Shown one piece after another: positions 25,882 to 34,739 of a stretch of 64,000 nt of DNA. The first letter of the stretch is position 1, and each line of letters begins with the position of its first letter. This DNA comes from Paraburkholderia dioscoreae (GTDB lineage: Bacteria; Pseudomonadota; Gammaproteobacteria; Burkholderiales; Burkholderiaceae), in assembly GCF_902459535.1 (NCBI RefSeq), contig NZ_LR699554.1:1-64000 (forward strand), in the 5' to 3' direction. The notes below the pieces were generated by a model, which did no database searches, had not been told where the DNA came from, and saw nothing but the letters and a program-made list of their open reading frames with translations. A program made the translations under genes and the position numbers.

Positions 25882-26420
25882 TTTCGGTCCACGCCAAGGA
25901 CAGCTTCGACCGCATTTTCCGCAAGGCCGCCCAGGCGCGTTTGCCGCTGGATGCCGGCGATCTGTGCGAGATCGCGCCGATTGCCGACGCCAGCGTTGGA
26001 GTATCCAAAGACACGCAAGTGGTCGTGTTGACCATTTCGTCGATCGTGTTCAGGTTGTTGCTGATTCTTCATTTCGACGAAGACGAGAGCACGCGCGCTT
26101 ACTACCTCAAAGACGCCGCCGACGAGCGGCCGTTCCAGGAAGTCTTTCTGGAAATCTGCAATCTGTGTTGCGGGGCGATGAATCAGGAGTTGTTGCGCTA
26201 CTTTCCGGACCTCGGCATGTCGACGCCTTACGTGCTGAACGCGCGTTGCCTGCCGCATCTGCATGAATTGAAGCCGGGTTTGCTGTCGTCGTATTCGGTC
26301 ACGCTGAACGGCACCGTGCGGCTTGCCGCGACGGTATGCGTATGCGCCTATGCGCCGATCGACTTCGTCGCCGACACGAGCGCGCTCGAAGAAACCGGCG
26401 GCGAGCTGGAATTGTTTTGA
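25878..26420 (+). CDS. CheX-like phosphatase
   Basis: 180 aa, similar to CheX/CheC/FliY response-regulator phosphatases: the ExxN catalytic motif reads EICN in FLEICNLCCGAMNQEL. It starts with GTG at 25878, overlapping the stop of the MCP-like gene (GTGA). A partner with the same C-terminal architecture follows. Expected role: dephosphorylating the CheY-like protein encoded at 27450. Confidence 0.75.
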   Translation: MISVHAKDSFDRIFRKAAQARLPLDAGDLCEIAPIADASVGVSKDTQVVVLTISSIVFRLLLILHFDEDESTRAYYLKDAADERPFQEVFLEICNLCCGAMNQELLRYFPDLGMSTPYVLNARCLPHLHELKPGLLSSYSVTLNGTVRLAATVCVCAYAPIDFVADTSALEETGGELELF

Positions 26421-26457
26421 TTGGGCAAGCCATTGCCGCTGTGAGCAGGAACGCGAG

Positions 26458-27429
26458 ATGAACATGAACAAACCGGTCAGCAAAGTGCTGGTGCTGGACG
26501 ATTGCCCGGCTCACAAAGAAGCGCTGAAGCGCTTCTGCGACGAGAACAACCTGGTCGGCGTGAAAGTCGCCAAAAACCGCCTGCAGTCGGTCCTGCGCTC
26601 GAATATCGATCTGGGCGCGGTGTTGTTCTCCGAGCGTTACGGCGGTTCGCCGGAAGCCAGCGCCGAAATCGCGATCAGGATCAACGCGGTGCGCCCCGAG
26701 TTGCCGATCATCATGCGTCGGGATAACGACCCAGGCATGGACGACTTGCCGGAGGGCTTGCGACGCGTGGTGTGCGCCGCGTATGTCGCCCACGATATGG
26801 CGCCGCTGCGCCAGGTGATCGACGAGTACATCTTCAGCCTGGATTATCCGAACGCGCTGGTGCGTGGCATTGCCGACATGACACAAGCCATTCTCGGCGA
26901 CGTGTTCAAGGATCTGACCATCACGTGCGACACGCCGCATATCGTGCGCGACCGCATTATCTTCGGCGAGGTGTTCAGCCTGATTCCGCTGGAAAGCGCA
27001 TGGTGCCGCGGCTACATGATGATGCAGGCCGAAGAGACGCCGATCCTCGAACTGCTCGATCGTCACCAGATGATCGACAACACGCAGCGCGGCGAGGCGG
27101 ATTTCCGCGATCTCAACAGCGTGCTCGGCGAGGTGACGAATCTGATCTGGGGTTCCTTCCGGAACCGCTATGTAGGCGATGCGGATGCCTGGGCACGCAG
27201 CCAGGTCCAGGTGCCGCTGCTGGTGAATCACAAGCACAAGTACATCTCGTTTGGCAGCGGCAATCCGCAACTGTGCTTCACGTACTGGTTGAAAGACCCG
27301 AAGTCGACCCGGGCGGTCAAGTTGCATCAACGTTTTGTGTTCAGCCTGAGCTGGTCGCCGGAGGACTTCAAGGAAGTCGCGGACGACGTCGGCGCAATGG
27401 TCGAGGCAGGCGAACTGGATCTGTTCTGA
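26458..27429 (+). CDS. degenerate receiver fused to a CheX-like phosphatase domain
   Basis: 323 aa. Residues 1 to about 125 look like a response-regulator receiver (SKVLVLDDCPAHKEALKRF, then alternating strands and helices), but the phospho-acceptor position is in DLGAVLFSERYGG, where no aspartate stands at the strand end. So it is probably not phosphorylated in the usual way. Residues from about 150 carry a CheX-like domain with the ExxN motif EVTN (SVLGEVTNLIWGSF). It follows the CheX gene by 37 bp and precedes cheY. ATG 26458 has AGGA upstream; the ATG at 26464 is a possible alternative. Confidence 0.75.
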   Translation: MNMNKPVSKVLVLDDCPAHKEALKRFCDENNLVGVKVAKNRLQSVLRSNIDLGAVLFSERYGGSPEASAEIAIRINAVRPELPIIMRRDNDPGMDDLPEGLRRVVCAAYVAHDMAPLRQVIDEYIFSLDYPNALVRGIADMTQAILGDVFKDLTITCDTPHIVRDRIIFGEVFSLIPLESAWCRGYMMMQAEETPILELLDRHQMIDNTQRGEADFRDLNSVLGEVTNLIWGSFRNRYVGDADAWARSQVQVPLLVNHKHKYISFGSGNPQLCFTYWLKDPKSTRAVKLHQRFVFSLSWSPEDFKEVADDVGAMVEAGELDLF

Positions 27430-27449
27430 GTGTGGTCATAGGAAAAAAC

Positions 27450-27815
27450 ATGTCGAAAATTCTGGTGGTGGATGATTCGAGCACGGTGCGCGACGAAGTG
27501 GCCGGCTTTCTCAAGAAAAACGGTCTGGACGTCGACACGGCGGTGGACGGCAAGGACGGCCTCGCCAAGCTGAAGGCCAGCCCCGGCATCAAGCTGGTGA
27601 TCAGCGACGTCAACATGCCGAATATGGACGGCCTGACGATGGTCGAGAAGATTCGCGGTGAGCTCGCGAACAAGACCGTCAACGTCATCATGCTGACGAC
27701 CGAGAGCAGCCCGGCGATGAAGGAGCGCGGCAAGGCGGCAGGCGTCAAGGGATGGATCGTCAAGCCGTTCAAGGGCGACGCAGTGCTGGAAACGTTTCGC
27801 AAACTGGCGAGCTAG
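27450..27815 (+). CDS. CheY-like single-domain response regulator
   Basis: 121 aa, a complete receiver: acidic pair DD near residue 8-9, phospho-acceptor Asp in LVISDVNMPNMDG, Thr in MLTTESS, and Lys in WIVKPFKGD. It has no output domain, so it signals by protein contact. It is the last gene of the kinase/MCP/CheX operon and the likely acceptor of phosphate from the Hpt histidine. ATG 27450 follows AGGAAAAAA. Iterons begin 27 bp after the stop. Confidence 0.92.
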   Translation: MSKILVVDDSSTVRDEVAGFLKKNGLDVDTAVDGKDGLAKLKASPGIKLVISDVNMPNMDGLTMVEKIRGELANKTVNVIMLTTESSPAMKERGKAAGVKGWIVKPFKGDAVLETFRKLAS

Positions 27816-27842
27816 ACGCGGCTGCGCAGTCCTCGCACGCAA

Positions 27843-28450
27843 AGGTGAGTGTTTTCGGGAGCCGTGTGCGCGCGTGGTTTTGACTCTGTTGCGCAGTCAC
27901 TGCGGCGGCCGAAACACGCTATATAAGCGAATAAACCGGCCGGTCTGGCGATCGAGGCGATGCCTTTGGATCCGTTCGCCTGTTCAAAGGTGAGAATATT
28001 CGGGATCTTTCGAGTATCCATGTGACGGCGGCCAGAAAGCGTCGTTCACATTGAGGCATGCGTGATGCACGCGTGCGCTATCTATCAAGCCTCGGATTGA
28101 AAACGGTGAGCGGCAAGGTTGATCTGCACTCACCAGGCCGCTCTGTTTCAGCACGATGGTGTCGATGACCGGCACACTTCGATCACAATATCCGTCCCAC
28201 GCGCGAGTCGCGCCTCTCCAGCGGCTGTAAAGCTGCGCGCACACGGCCGCTTACCTGGGTATGCAAATTAGTCCGCCGGATTTAAAGGTGAGGGTTTGCG
28301 GGAGTGGCCTGTTCCGGAGCACCCGTGCCACGCCCAGCATGCTGTTGCGGCCTGCCCCCAAGCTCGAAAGGTGAGCGTTTTCGGGAGCAGTTCAACGCGC
28401 ACTTCACGCAGGATCCCAAGCGCTCCATGCCAAAGGTGAGTGTTTTCGGG
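27843..28450 (-). repeat. remote iterons, five canonical copies
   Basis: AGGTGAGTGTTTTCGGG (27843-27859), AGGTGAGAATATTCGGG (27988-28004), AGGTGAGGGTTTGCGGG (28286-28302), AGGTGAGCGTTTTCGGG (28369-28385) and AGGTGAGTGTTTTCGGG (28434-28450). All are inverted relative to the origin array, in the gene-free stretch 27816-28673. I see no gene or other element in that stretch. Confidence 0.88.
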
Positions 28451-28673
28451 AGCACGCGGGCAACGCGTACGGTGCGCCACACGCGCCGCCGCGTATCACG
28501 TTCCGCGTTGAAAGAGTTGGGAAGAAACTGGCAACCTTGGGGGCTGTTCCGCGTTTTGAGAATACCCGCATGCAGAGAAGATTGGCGACGCGGACGACAG
28601 CGGGCGCGGATTGACTATATCCGCACGCCAGGTGCCTGTCTCTGAAAAACGATCGTCTCCTGGAATCAGTTGG

Positions 28674-29420
28674 ATGAGTCAGCATATTCTCTTCGTGGGC
28701 GCCGATGCCGGCTTGACTGCGGTGGTGGGCGAATCATTGCGCGGGCAGGGCTGCGGCGTGTCTGCACGTCCGCCTGGCGCGGGGCTCAAGCACGTGGTCG
28801 AGATGGAACGGCCTTCACTACTGGTCCTCGACATCTCGGCGCCGCATGGCGATGGCCTCGCTGTGCTGCGCGACTTGCGCATGGGCGGCAACGACGTACC
28901 CGTGATTCTGCTGTCGGCAAGCAGCAAGGCGATTGATCGCGTGATAGGTCTCGAGCTCGGTGCAGATGACTTCATGAGCAAACCCGCCGACCCGGCCGAA
29001 CTGCTCGCCCGCATTCGCGTGTTGCTACGCCGCCGCGGCGCGGTTGCGCCAGGCGCTCCTGAGACCCGGCCGCCTTATCGTTTCGGCCGCTGCGAACTGA
29101 ACTTCTCCGCTCGCGAATTGCGCCGCGACAACGAGCACTTCGCATTGCGCAGTTCCGAGTTTGCGTTACTGAAGATCTTCGTCAATCACGCGATGACCGT
29201 GCTCACGCGCATGCAGCTCAACGAGAAGCTGCGTGGCAACAGCGTATTGCATCAAGGGCGCAGCCTCGACGTGTCGATCTGGCGGCTGCGTCGTCTGATC
29301 GAGATCGATCCTTCGGAGCCGCGCTACGTGCAGACTGTGTGGGGACGCGGCTATGTGTTCGTGCCGCACGGCGAACTCGGCGCGGCCGAGCGCACCGTAA
29401 TGGTCGCGCCCGGCGCGTAA
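28674..29420 (+). CDS. OmpR/PhoB family response regulator
   Basis: 248 aa with an N-terminal receiver (phospho-Asp in LLVLDISAPHGDG; Lys in FMSKPADPAE) and a C-terminal winged helix (FALRSSEFALLKIFVNHAMT, SLDVSIWRLRRLIEID, YVQTVWGRGYVF). The first acidic pair is changed: LFVGADAG instead of the usual DD motif, so phosphorylation chemistry may be weakened. No histidine kinase gene is adjacent, so it is an orphan. Start at ATG 28674, where the receiver begins. Confidence 0.88.
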   Translation: MSQHILFVGADAGLTAVVGESLRGQGCGVSARPPGAGLKHVVEMERPSLLVLDISAPHGDGLAVLRDLRMGGNDVPVILLSASSKAIDRVIGLELGADDFMSKPADPAELLARIRVLLRRRGAVAPGAPETRPPYRFGRCELNFSARELRRDNEHFALRSSEFALLKIFVNHAMTVLTRMQLNEKLRGNSVLHQGRSLDVSIWRLRRLIEIDPSEPRYVQTVWGRGYVFVPHGELGAAERTVMVAPGA

Positions 29421-29441
29421 ATCAGCGGCGAGTCAGGGCAA

Positions 29442-29458
29442 AGGTGAGAGTTTTCGGG
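29442..29458 (-). repeat. remote iteron, single copy
   Basis: AGGTGAGAGTTTTCGGG in the 78-bp gap between the response regulator and the SDR gene, inverted relative to the origin array. Confidence 0.85.
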
Positions 29459-29498
29459 AGCACTTGATCCGCTCCGATGTTACTGCGTTTTTTGCTCA

Positions 29499-30257
29499 TT
29501 ACGCCGGTCTGGCGATCTCGCGAATGTCGGCAACCGGCGTTTGTCCGAATGCATCGCTCAATGCGTAATCGAGCAACTGGGTGGCGCATTGTTCGGGCGT
29601 CGCGAGTTGGCCGTTGCGTTTGAGGTCTTCGAATTTCTCGCGCATCGGGAACTGTTCGACTCCGCTACCGCGAATCTCCGCCTGCATATTCGTATCGATC
29701 ACGCCGGGCGCCAGGCTGCAGATGCGCAACGCACGGTTCGCGTCGAGCGAGACGGCACGCGCGTGGTGATCGAGCGCGGCCTTGGTCGCGCAGTAGATGC
29801 TCCAGCCGGCGTACGCATTGCGTGCCGCGCCGCTGGAAATATGCACGATGCGCCGGTCGGTGGCGTCGACGGCGGCTGCGGCGAGCGCGCTGGCGAGCAT
29901 CAACGGCGTGGCGACATTGAGGCTCACCGCGTTCGCGATGGCCGCCGCGTCTTGTCCTTCAATCGGGCCAATCGGCTGCACCATCCCCGCGTTGTTGATC
30001 AGCAGAACGGTTTGCGCGCCGCTGGCGAATGCGCGTAGCGCATCGGTCGCGATCCATTGCGTGACGCGCGCGGTGTCGGCCAGTTCCAGTTCGATTTCTT
30101 CGAGCAGCGCCGGGAAGCGTGCCTTGAGCGTGGCGTGACGCGAGCGGGACAAACCCAGCACCGCGATTCCGCGAGCAAGGAGTTGTTCGGCGAGCGCCGC
30201 GCCCAGACCGCGGGTGTGGCCGGTGACGATCGCACGGATCGGAGAAGAGGTGGTCAT
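29499..30257 (-). CDS. short-chain dehydrogenase/reductase (SDR)
   Basis: 252 aa, Rossmann-fold oxidoreductase. It has a nucleotide-binding loop (TGHTRGLGAALAEQL, the TGxxxGxG pattern), NNAG (LLINNAGMVQ), catalytic Ser in HISSGAARN, and YCATK (Tyr-x-x-x-Lys). The C-terminal part resembles sepiapterin-reductase/benzil-reductase-type SDRs. The substrate is unknown. Start at ATG 30257; upstream in-frame codons lack family sequence. Confidence 0.87.
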   Translation of the reverse strand: MTTSSPIRAIVTGHTRGLGAALAEQLLARGIAVLGLSRSRHATLKARFPALLEEIELELADTARVTQWIATDALRAFASGAQTVLLINNAGMVQPIGPIEGQDAAAIANAVSLNVATPLMLASALAAAAVDATDRRIVHISSGAARNAYAGWSIYCATKAALDHHARAVSLDANRALRICSLAPGVIDTNMQAEIRGSGVEQFPMREKFEDLKRNGQLATPEQCATQLLDYALSDAFGQTPVADIREIARPA

Positions 30258-30368
30258 GTCGGTCCTTGGGATCAATGGCTTGAGCGAGGCGGCCATTTTC
30301 TCACGCAAGATTTTCTTGCGCTCAGTGTCCAGCGTCATACGCTGACGGCCGGGCGCGTTGCCTCGGCC

Positions 30369-31328
30369 TCAGGGCGACCGGAAGCGTTCGCGGTATTGCA
30401 TGGGCGTCGCGCCGATGCGCTTGGTGAAGACAATGCGCATGCGGTCCGCCGTGCCGAACCCGCAGTCGTACGCGATTGCCTTCAGCGCCGCGCCGCTGCT
30501 CTCAAGCAGCTTGCGCGCGGCATCCACACGGGCACGTTCGACGAATTCATGCGGCGTTACCCCGGTCTCCTGCACGAACACCCTCGCGAAGTTGCGCGCG
30601 CTCATACCTGCGACATCAGCCAGTTGCTTCACCGTGAAGCTCTCGCGAATCCGTTCCATGGCGTGTGCCTGGACTTTGGCGACCGGCGACGTCTCGTCGG
30701 CAGGTGCGGTCAGATAAGGGCTGAATTGCGATTGACCGCCTTGCCGCTGCGCGAACACCACGAGGCGTTTGGCGACCGCGAGCGCGATCTGCGGCCCATG
30801 ATCTTCGGCGACCAAAGCAAGCGATAGATCGATGCCGGCCGTCACGCCCGCTGACGTCACGAGTGGTCCATCGCGCAGATAGATACGATCGAAATCGACG
30901 CGTGCGTTGGGGAATTGCGCCGCCAGTTGCGCCGCATGCTGCCAGTGTGTGGTGACGTTGTGGCCATCGAGCAAGCCCGCGTGGCCGAGCGCGAATGCGC
31001 CGGTGCAGATGGAACCGTAACGGCCGCACTGGCTGGCGACGTTCGCTAGCCAATCCAGTACGCGCGCATCCGGCGCGTGATCGGGCAGCGCCGGGCCGCC
31101 CGCGACCAGCGCGAGATCGAACGCGTGACGTGCTTCGCTGAAAGTAGCGTCGGCGACCAGCGTCATGCCATTGGACGCACGCAATGGCGCGGATTCCGCG
31201 CCAAGCAGCGTCACCTCGTAACGATCGTCGGGCGCGATGAACCGGTTGGCTTCGGAAAACACGTCGACGGGACCGGCGACGTCGAGCGCCTGCACCCCGG
31301 GAAAGATGGCGATCGCAACGGTGGGCAT
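30369..31328 (-). CDS. GlxA family transcriptional regulator (DJ-1/PfpI + AraC)
   Basis: 319 aa. The N-terminal class-I glutamine-amidotransferase-like domain (1 to about 190: VAIAIFPGVQALDVAGPVDVF, nucleophile elbow in GSICTGAFALGHAGLLDG) is followed by an AraC-type double helix-turn-helix (about 215-315: MSARNFARVFVQETGVTPHEFVERARV, quoted in part). The elbow cysteine is kept. It is divergent from an HD-domain gene across 239 bp, so it probably controls that gene. Confidence 0.9.
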   Translation of the reverse strand: MPTVAIAIFPGVQALDVAGPVDVFSEANRFIAPDDRYEVTLLGAESAPLRASNGMTLVADATFSEARHAFDLALVAGGPALPDHAPDARVLDWLANVASQCGRYGSICTGAFALGHAGLLDGHNVTTHWQHAAQLAAQFPNARVDFDRIYLRDGPLVTSAGVTAGIDLSLALVAEDHGPQIALAVAKRLVVFAQRQGGQSQFSPYLTAPADETSPVAKVQAHAMERIRESFTVKQLADVAGMSARNFARVFVQETGVTPHEFVERARVDAARKLLESSGAALKAIAYDCGFGTADRMRIVFTKRIGATPMQYRERFRSP

Positions 31329-31567
31329 CGAAAACTTCCTTTGACGACGGACGGACTCCGCATGCCGCGGCAGTCAACGCGGTGCGTTTGGCAGTGTTCA
31401 ACGGTCCACGGCGATTGTTTGCGACGATGCGTTGACCAATACTGGATTTCATCGGACGCGGCGCTTGAATGGTTGAAAAAAGCGCCGCGGACCAGCATAC
31501 CAAACGCGCATTCAAATCACCAAGAACGCGCGTCCCGTTCATTCGAATCCATCACGGAGTTCATCAC

Positions 31568-32206
31568 ATGACCACGATCGCAGGCATTCAGATTCCCGAC
31601 AGCATGATGGCGCGCGAAGCCACTCAACTCGTGCGCGATACCGAAACCGAGCTGCTGTACCACCATTCGCGGCGCGTCTTCCTGTTCGGCTCGCTGGCCG
31701 GCGCGCGCAAACAGCTGAAGTACGATGCCGAACTGCTGTACATCGGCGCGATGTTTCATGACATGGGACTGGTTGCGCCGTATAGCAGCGAGCACGACCG
31801 CTTCGAGGTGGACGGCGCGAACGCGGCGCGTGATTTCCTGCGGCGCTACGGCATTGGTGAGGACGACATCGATCAGGTGTGGAACTCGATCGCGCTGCAC
31901 ACCACGCCAGGCATTCCGCAGCATATGAAGCCGGTGATCGCGCTAGTCACGGCGGGCGTGGAAATGGACGTGCTGGGCCTCACCTACGATGAATTCTCCG
32001 AGCACCAGCGCCACGAGGTCATTCACGCGCATCCGCGGGGCGCACATTTCAAGGAAGGCATTATCGACGCATTCGCGCAGGGCACGATTCACAAACCGGA
32101 GACTACCTTCGGCAACGTGAAAGCGGACGTGCTGGCGGTGAAGGATCCGCATTATCATCGCGAGAATTTCTGCACGATGATCCTGGGTTCGGCCTGGAAG
32201 GACTGA
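31568..32206 (+). CDS. HD domain phosphohydrolase-like protein
   Basis: 212 aa with the metal-binding HD signature: HHSRRVFLFG for the first His, GAMFHDMGLV for the HD pair, and HTTPGIPQ and ASP-bearing helices after it. The HD-domain proteins found next to GlxA-type regulators resemble cyanamide-hydratase-like enzymes; which substrate is used here is not clear. ATG 31568 is used; the frame extends upstream without family sequence. No ribosome binding site is strong. Confidence 0.8.
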   Translation: MTTIAGIQIPDSMMAREATQLVRDTETELLYHHSRRVFLFGSLAGARKQLKYDAELLYIGAMFHDMGLVAPYSSEHDRFEVDGANAARDFLRRYGIGEDDIDQVWNSIALHTTPGIPQHMKPVIALVTAGVEMDVLGLTYDEFSEHQRHEVIHAHPRGAHFKEGIIDAFAQGTIHKPETTFGNVKADVLAVKDPHYHRENFCTMILGSAWKD

Positions 32207-32564
32207 GTTGAGTCTGTGCCGCGGGCAAAGAGTCCGACGCAGCCGCTTGGCGAGCAGTTCGAGACCGATGATTGCGACGAGCGACAGCGGGGCGACTTTG
32301 ACGCCCGTGACGGACGGCATGCGCGGCCTCGGTGCTTGACTGGAGAACCACTCTTGTCACAGGGAAGCCGCGTTGCCTGTGGCTGCACCGACACAGGATA
32401 GGCCCGTTGCATCAATCACTTGGGTGGGCTGTGCGCAGGTTGTCCACAGCCTTGCAAACAATTTGTGGGGATAAGTTCAGGGGACGGCTGGAGGCGGGGA
32501 TATGGCGCCTTCAGCGTCGACATAGCATGTACGTCCGCACCGAAGGCAAAACCGATCCCGTGCC
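32207..32564. other. gene-free stretch, nothing certain
   Basis: 358 bp between the HD gene and the GntR gene (tail to tail). A minus-strand stretch at about 32210-32320 could be read as a hydrophobic peptide, but it has no start signal and runs on as a shadow of the HD gene. No terminator with a T-run is seen. Confidence 0.4.
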
Positions 32565-33290
32565 TTAAGTCTTCAGCGGCGACGCAGCCGCCGCTTCCTG
32601 CGACTGCACCTGCAAAACCGCATCACGCTTATCGAGCAGGTGTTGCCGGAGAATCGCGCTCAGCTTCTTACCGTCACGCGCCTCAAGCGCCTTCAGCATC
32701 TCGTCGTGATCGTGAATCGCGCGATCCCATTTGGGAACCTGGAAATTCGACCGGAACCTGAGCGCTTGCAGGCGCCGGTTGACCGCCATATAAGTCTGCC
32801 TCAATGCCGAATTTCTGGCAGCCTCATTGATCTTGTCGTGAATCGCCTGATTGCGGCTGTAGTATCCAGGTAGATCGTTTTGCGTACGGCACGCGAGCAT
32901 GGCGTAATGCAGCGCCTTGATCTCGCTGAGTTCTGCCGCCGTCATGCGCTCCGCGGCCAGTTCGCCGGAAAAAGCCTCGAGACCACTCATCAATTCGAAG
33001 GTCTCGCGCAACTCGGCCTCCGACATTTTCGATACCGACGCGCCGCGATTCGGCGAAATTTCGATCAGCCCTTCAGCAGCCAGAACCTTCAGCGCTTCAC
33101 GCAATGGCGTGCGTGAAATGCCGAGCGTCTCGCACAGTTCGCGCTCGTTCAGTTTCTTGCCCGCTTCGAGCGCGCCTTCGACGATGAAGCGACGGATGTG
33201 CTCCACCACCGTGTCATGCAGACGCTGCCGCTCGACCTTCGGCATCAGCGGCGAAGGAGCGATGCCCGTCTCAAAACCAGAATTTTGCAT
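32565..33290 (-). CDS. GntR family regulator (FadR subfamily)
   Basis: 241 aa. The N-terminal winged helix-turn-helix (about 20-90: NERELCETLGISRTPLREALKVLAAEGLIEISPNRG, quoted in part) and a C-terminal all-helical FCD ligand domain (about 100-225), with Asp/His metal-ligand positions in IHDKINEAARN. It is divergent from the aminotransferase gene across 161 bp. The dyad TTTGAAT-N5-ATTCAAA at 33420-33438 is a candidate operator. Confidence 0.9.
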   Translation of the reverse strand: MQNSGFETGIAPSPLMPKVERQRLHDTVVEHIRRFIVEGALEAGKKLNERELCETLGISRTPLREALKVLAAEGLIEISPNRGASVSKMSEAELRETFELMSGLEAFSGELAAERMTAAELSEIKALHYAMLACRTQNDLPGYYSRNQAIHDKINEAARNSALRQTYMAVNRRLQALRFRSNFQVPKWDRAIHDHDEMLKALEARDGKKLSAILRQHLLDKRDAVLQVQSQEAAAASPLKT

Positions 33291-33419
33291 ACAAAAGCCC
33301 TCAACCTCTCATAGCGCGATTTTATAGGAAACTCAAGGATTAGTTAATAGCACGGGTAAACACGGGTGCCAGAAAGTGACGTTCGTCTTGGGTACGTCAT
33401 CGTTCATCTGATATAGTTT

Positions 33420-33438
33420 TTTGAATGCAAAATTCAAA
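33420..33438. promoter_or_regulatory. candidate GntR operator upstream of the aminotransferase
   Basis: Perfect 7-bp inverted repeat TTTGAAT / ATTCAAA with a 5-bp centre (GCAAA), 13 bp before the start codon of the aminotransferase gene and overlapping its leader. Confidence 0.5.
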
Positions 33439-33451
33439 TCGGAGGAGCCCA

Positions 33452-34672
33452 ATGCTCAAGCTAGATTTTCACCCCGCCGGCCGTCATTTCCTGCAGATTC
33501 CCGGTCCGAGCCCCGTGCCCGACCGTATCCTCCGGGCAATGAGCTACCCCACCATCGACCACCGCGGGCCGGAGTTCGGCGAGCTCGGTCTGACGGTGCT
33601 CGACGGCATCAAGAAAATCTTCAAGACGCAGCAGCCCGTGGTGATTTATCCAGCCTCGGGCACGGGCGCCTGGGAAGCGGCGCTGTCGAACACGTTGAGC
33701 CCTGGCGACCACGTGCTGATGTTCGAAACGGGCCACTTCGCCACGCTGTGGAAAAAGATGGCGGACAGCCTCGGGCTGAAGCCGGAATTCCTCGGTCTGC
33801 CGGGCATTGAAGGCTGGCGCCGCGGCGTGCAGCCCCAAATGATCGAGGAGCGCCTGCGTGCCGACCCGCAACACGCGATCAAGGCCGTGTGCGTGGTGCA
33901 CAACGAAACGTCGACGGGCGTGACCTCCGATATCGCCGCCGTGCGCCACGCAATCGACGCCGCTGGCCATCCGGCGTTGCTGCTGGTCGACACGATCTCG
34001 GGCCTTGCGTGCGCCGACTACCGTCATGATGAATGGGGCGTCGACGTCACGGTCTCGGGTTCGCAAAAAGGATTGATGCTGCCGCCCGGCATCAGCTTCA
34101 ACGCGATCTCTCCGAAAGCCGTGGCGGCCAGCAAGCAGGCAAGCCTGCCGCGCAGTTTCTGGGACTGGGCTGAAATCGTCGAGATGAACAAGACCGGCTA
34201 CTGGCCGTATACGCCGAACACGAACCTGCTTTACGGCCTCTCGGAAGCGCTGGAAATGATTCTCGGCGAAGGGCTCGACAATGTGTTCGCCCGTCACGAA
34301 CGTCTCGCCGAAGCGGCCCGCCGCGCGGTGCGCGCGTGGGGCCTGGAGATTCAGTGCGCCGATCCTGCCGTATACAGCCCGGTGCTCACTGGCGTGATGA
34401 TGCCTGACGGTGTCGACGCCGACGCGGTGCGCAAGGTCATTTACGAACGCTTCGACATGTCGCTCGGCACGGGCCTCGGCAAGATGAAGGGGCGTATGTT
34501 CCGCATCGGCCACCTGGGCGACTGCAACGATCTGATGCTGCTCGCCACGCTGGCTGGCTGCGAAATGGGTCTGCGGCTCGCGGGCGTGCCGCTCAAGGAA
34601 AGCGGCTTGCCTGCCGCGATGGAATGGTTGAGCCAGGCGGCCACGGCCTTGGGGTTGAAAGTGGCGGCCTGA
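33452..34672 (+). CDS. alanine/serine-glyoxylate aminotransferase family PLP enzyme
   Basis: 406 aa, class-V aminotransferase fold. It opens with HFLQIPGPSPVPDRILRAM and MSYPTIDHRGPEF. The PLP lysine lies in VSGSQKGLMLPPG, and the cofactor Asp lies in LLLVDTISGLA. The family transfers amino groups from alanine, serine or (R)-3-sulfolactate-type donors to glyoxylate or pyruvate. ATG 33452 follows GGAGGA with 5-nt spacing. The divergent GntR gene is the likely regulator. The last codons are part of a 42-bp tandem duplication that extends past the stop. Confidence 0.88.
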   Translation: MLKLDFHPAGRHFLQIPGPSPVPDRILRAMSYPTIDHRGPEFGELGLTVLDGIKKIFKTQQPVVIYPASGTGAWEAALSNTLSPGDHVLMFETGHFATLWKKMADSLGLKPEFLGLPGIEGWRRGVQPQMIEERLRADPQHAIKAVCVVHNETSTGVTSDIAAVRHAIDAAGHPALLLVDTISGLACADYRHDEWGVDVTVSGSQKGLMLPPGISFNAISPKAVAASKQASLPRSFWDWAEIVEMNKTGYWPYTPNTNLLYGLSEALEMILGEGLDNVFARHERLAEAARRAVRAWGLEIQCADPAVYSPVLTGVMMPDGVDADAVRKVIYERFDMSLGTGLGKMKGRMFRIGHLGDCNDLMLLATLAGCEMGLRLAGVPLKESGLPAAMEWLSQAATALGLKVAA

Positions 34673-34739
34673 GCACGTGCCGATCTGCGTTCAGGCCTGA
34701 AAGTGGCGGCCTGAGCACGCGCCGACCTGCGTTCAGGCC
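34656..34739. repeat. 42-bp tandem duplication over a gene end
   Basis: Two 42-bp units (34656-34697 and 34698-34739) differ at two positions. Each includes the final codons and TGA of the aminotransferase gene and contains GGCCTGA...TCAGGCC, able to form a stem-loop. The second unit reaches into the stop of the converging AraC gene. Confidence 0.85.

Noticed and set aside
31943..32320. Minus-strand ORF antisense to the HD gene
   Set aside because: Most of it mirrors the HD-domain coding sequence; only a short hydrophobic start lies outside, without a start signal.
32436..32480. Second DnaA-box cluster (GTTGTCCACAG, TGTGGGGATAAG)
   Set aside because: Matches are imperfect, isolated and far from iteron DNA; likely chance.
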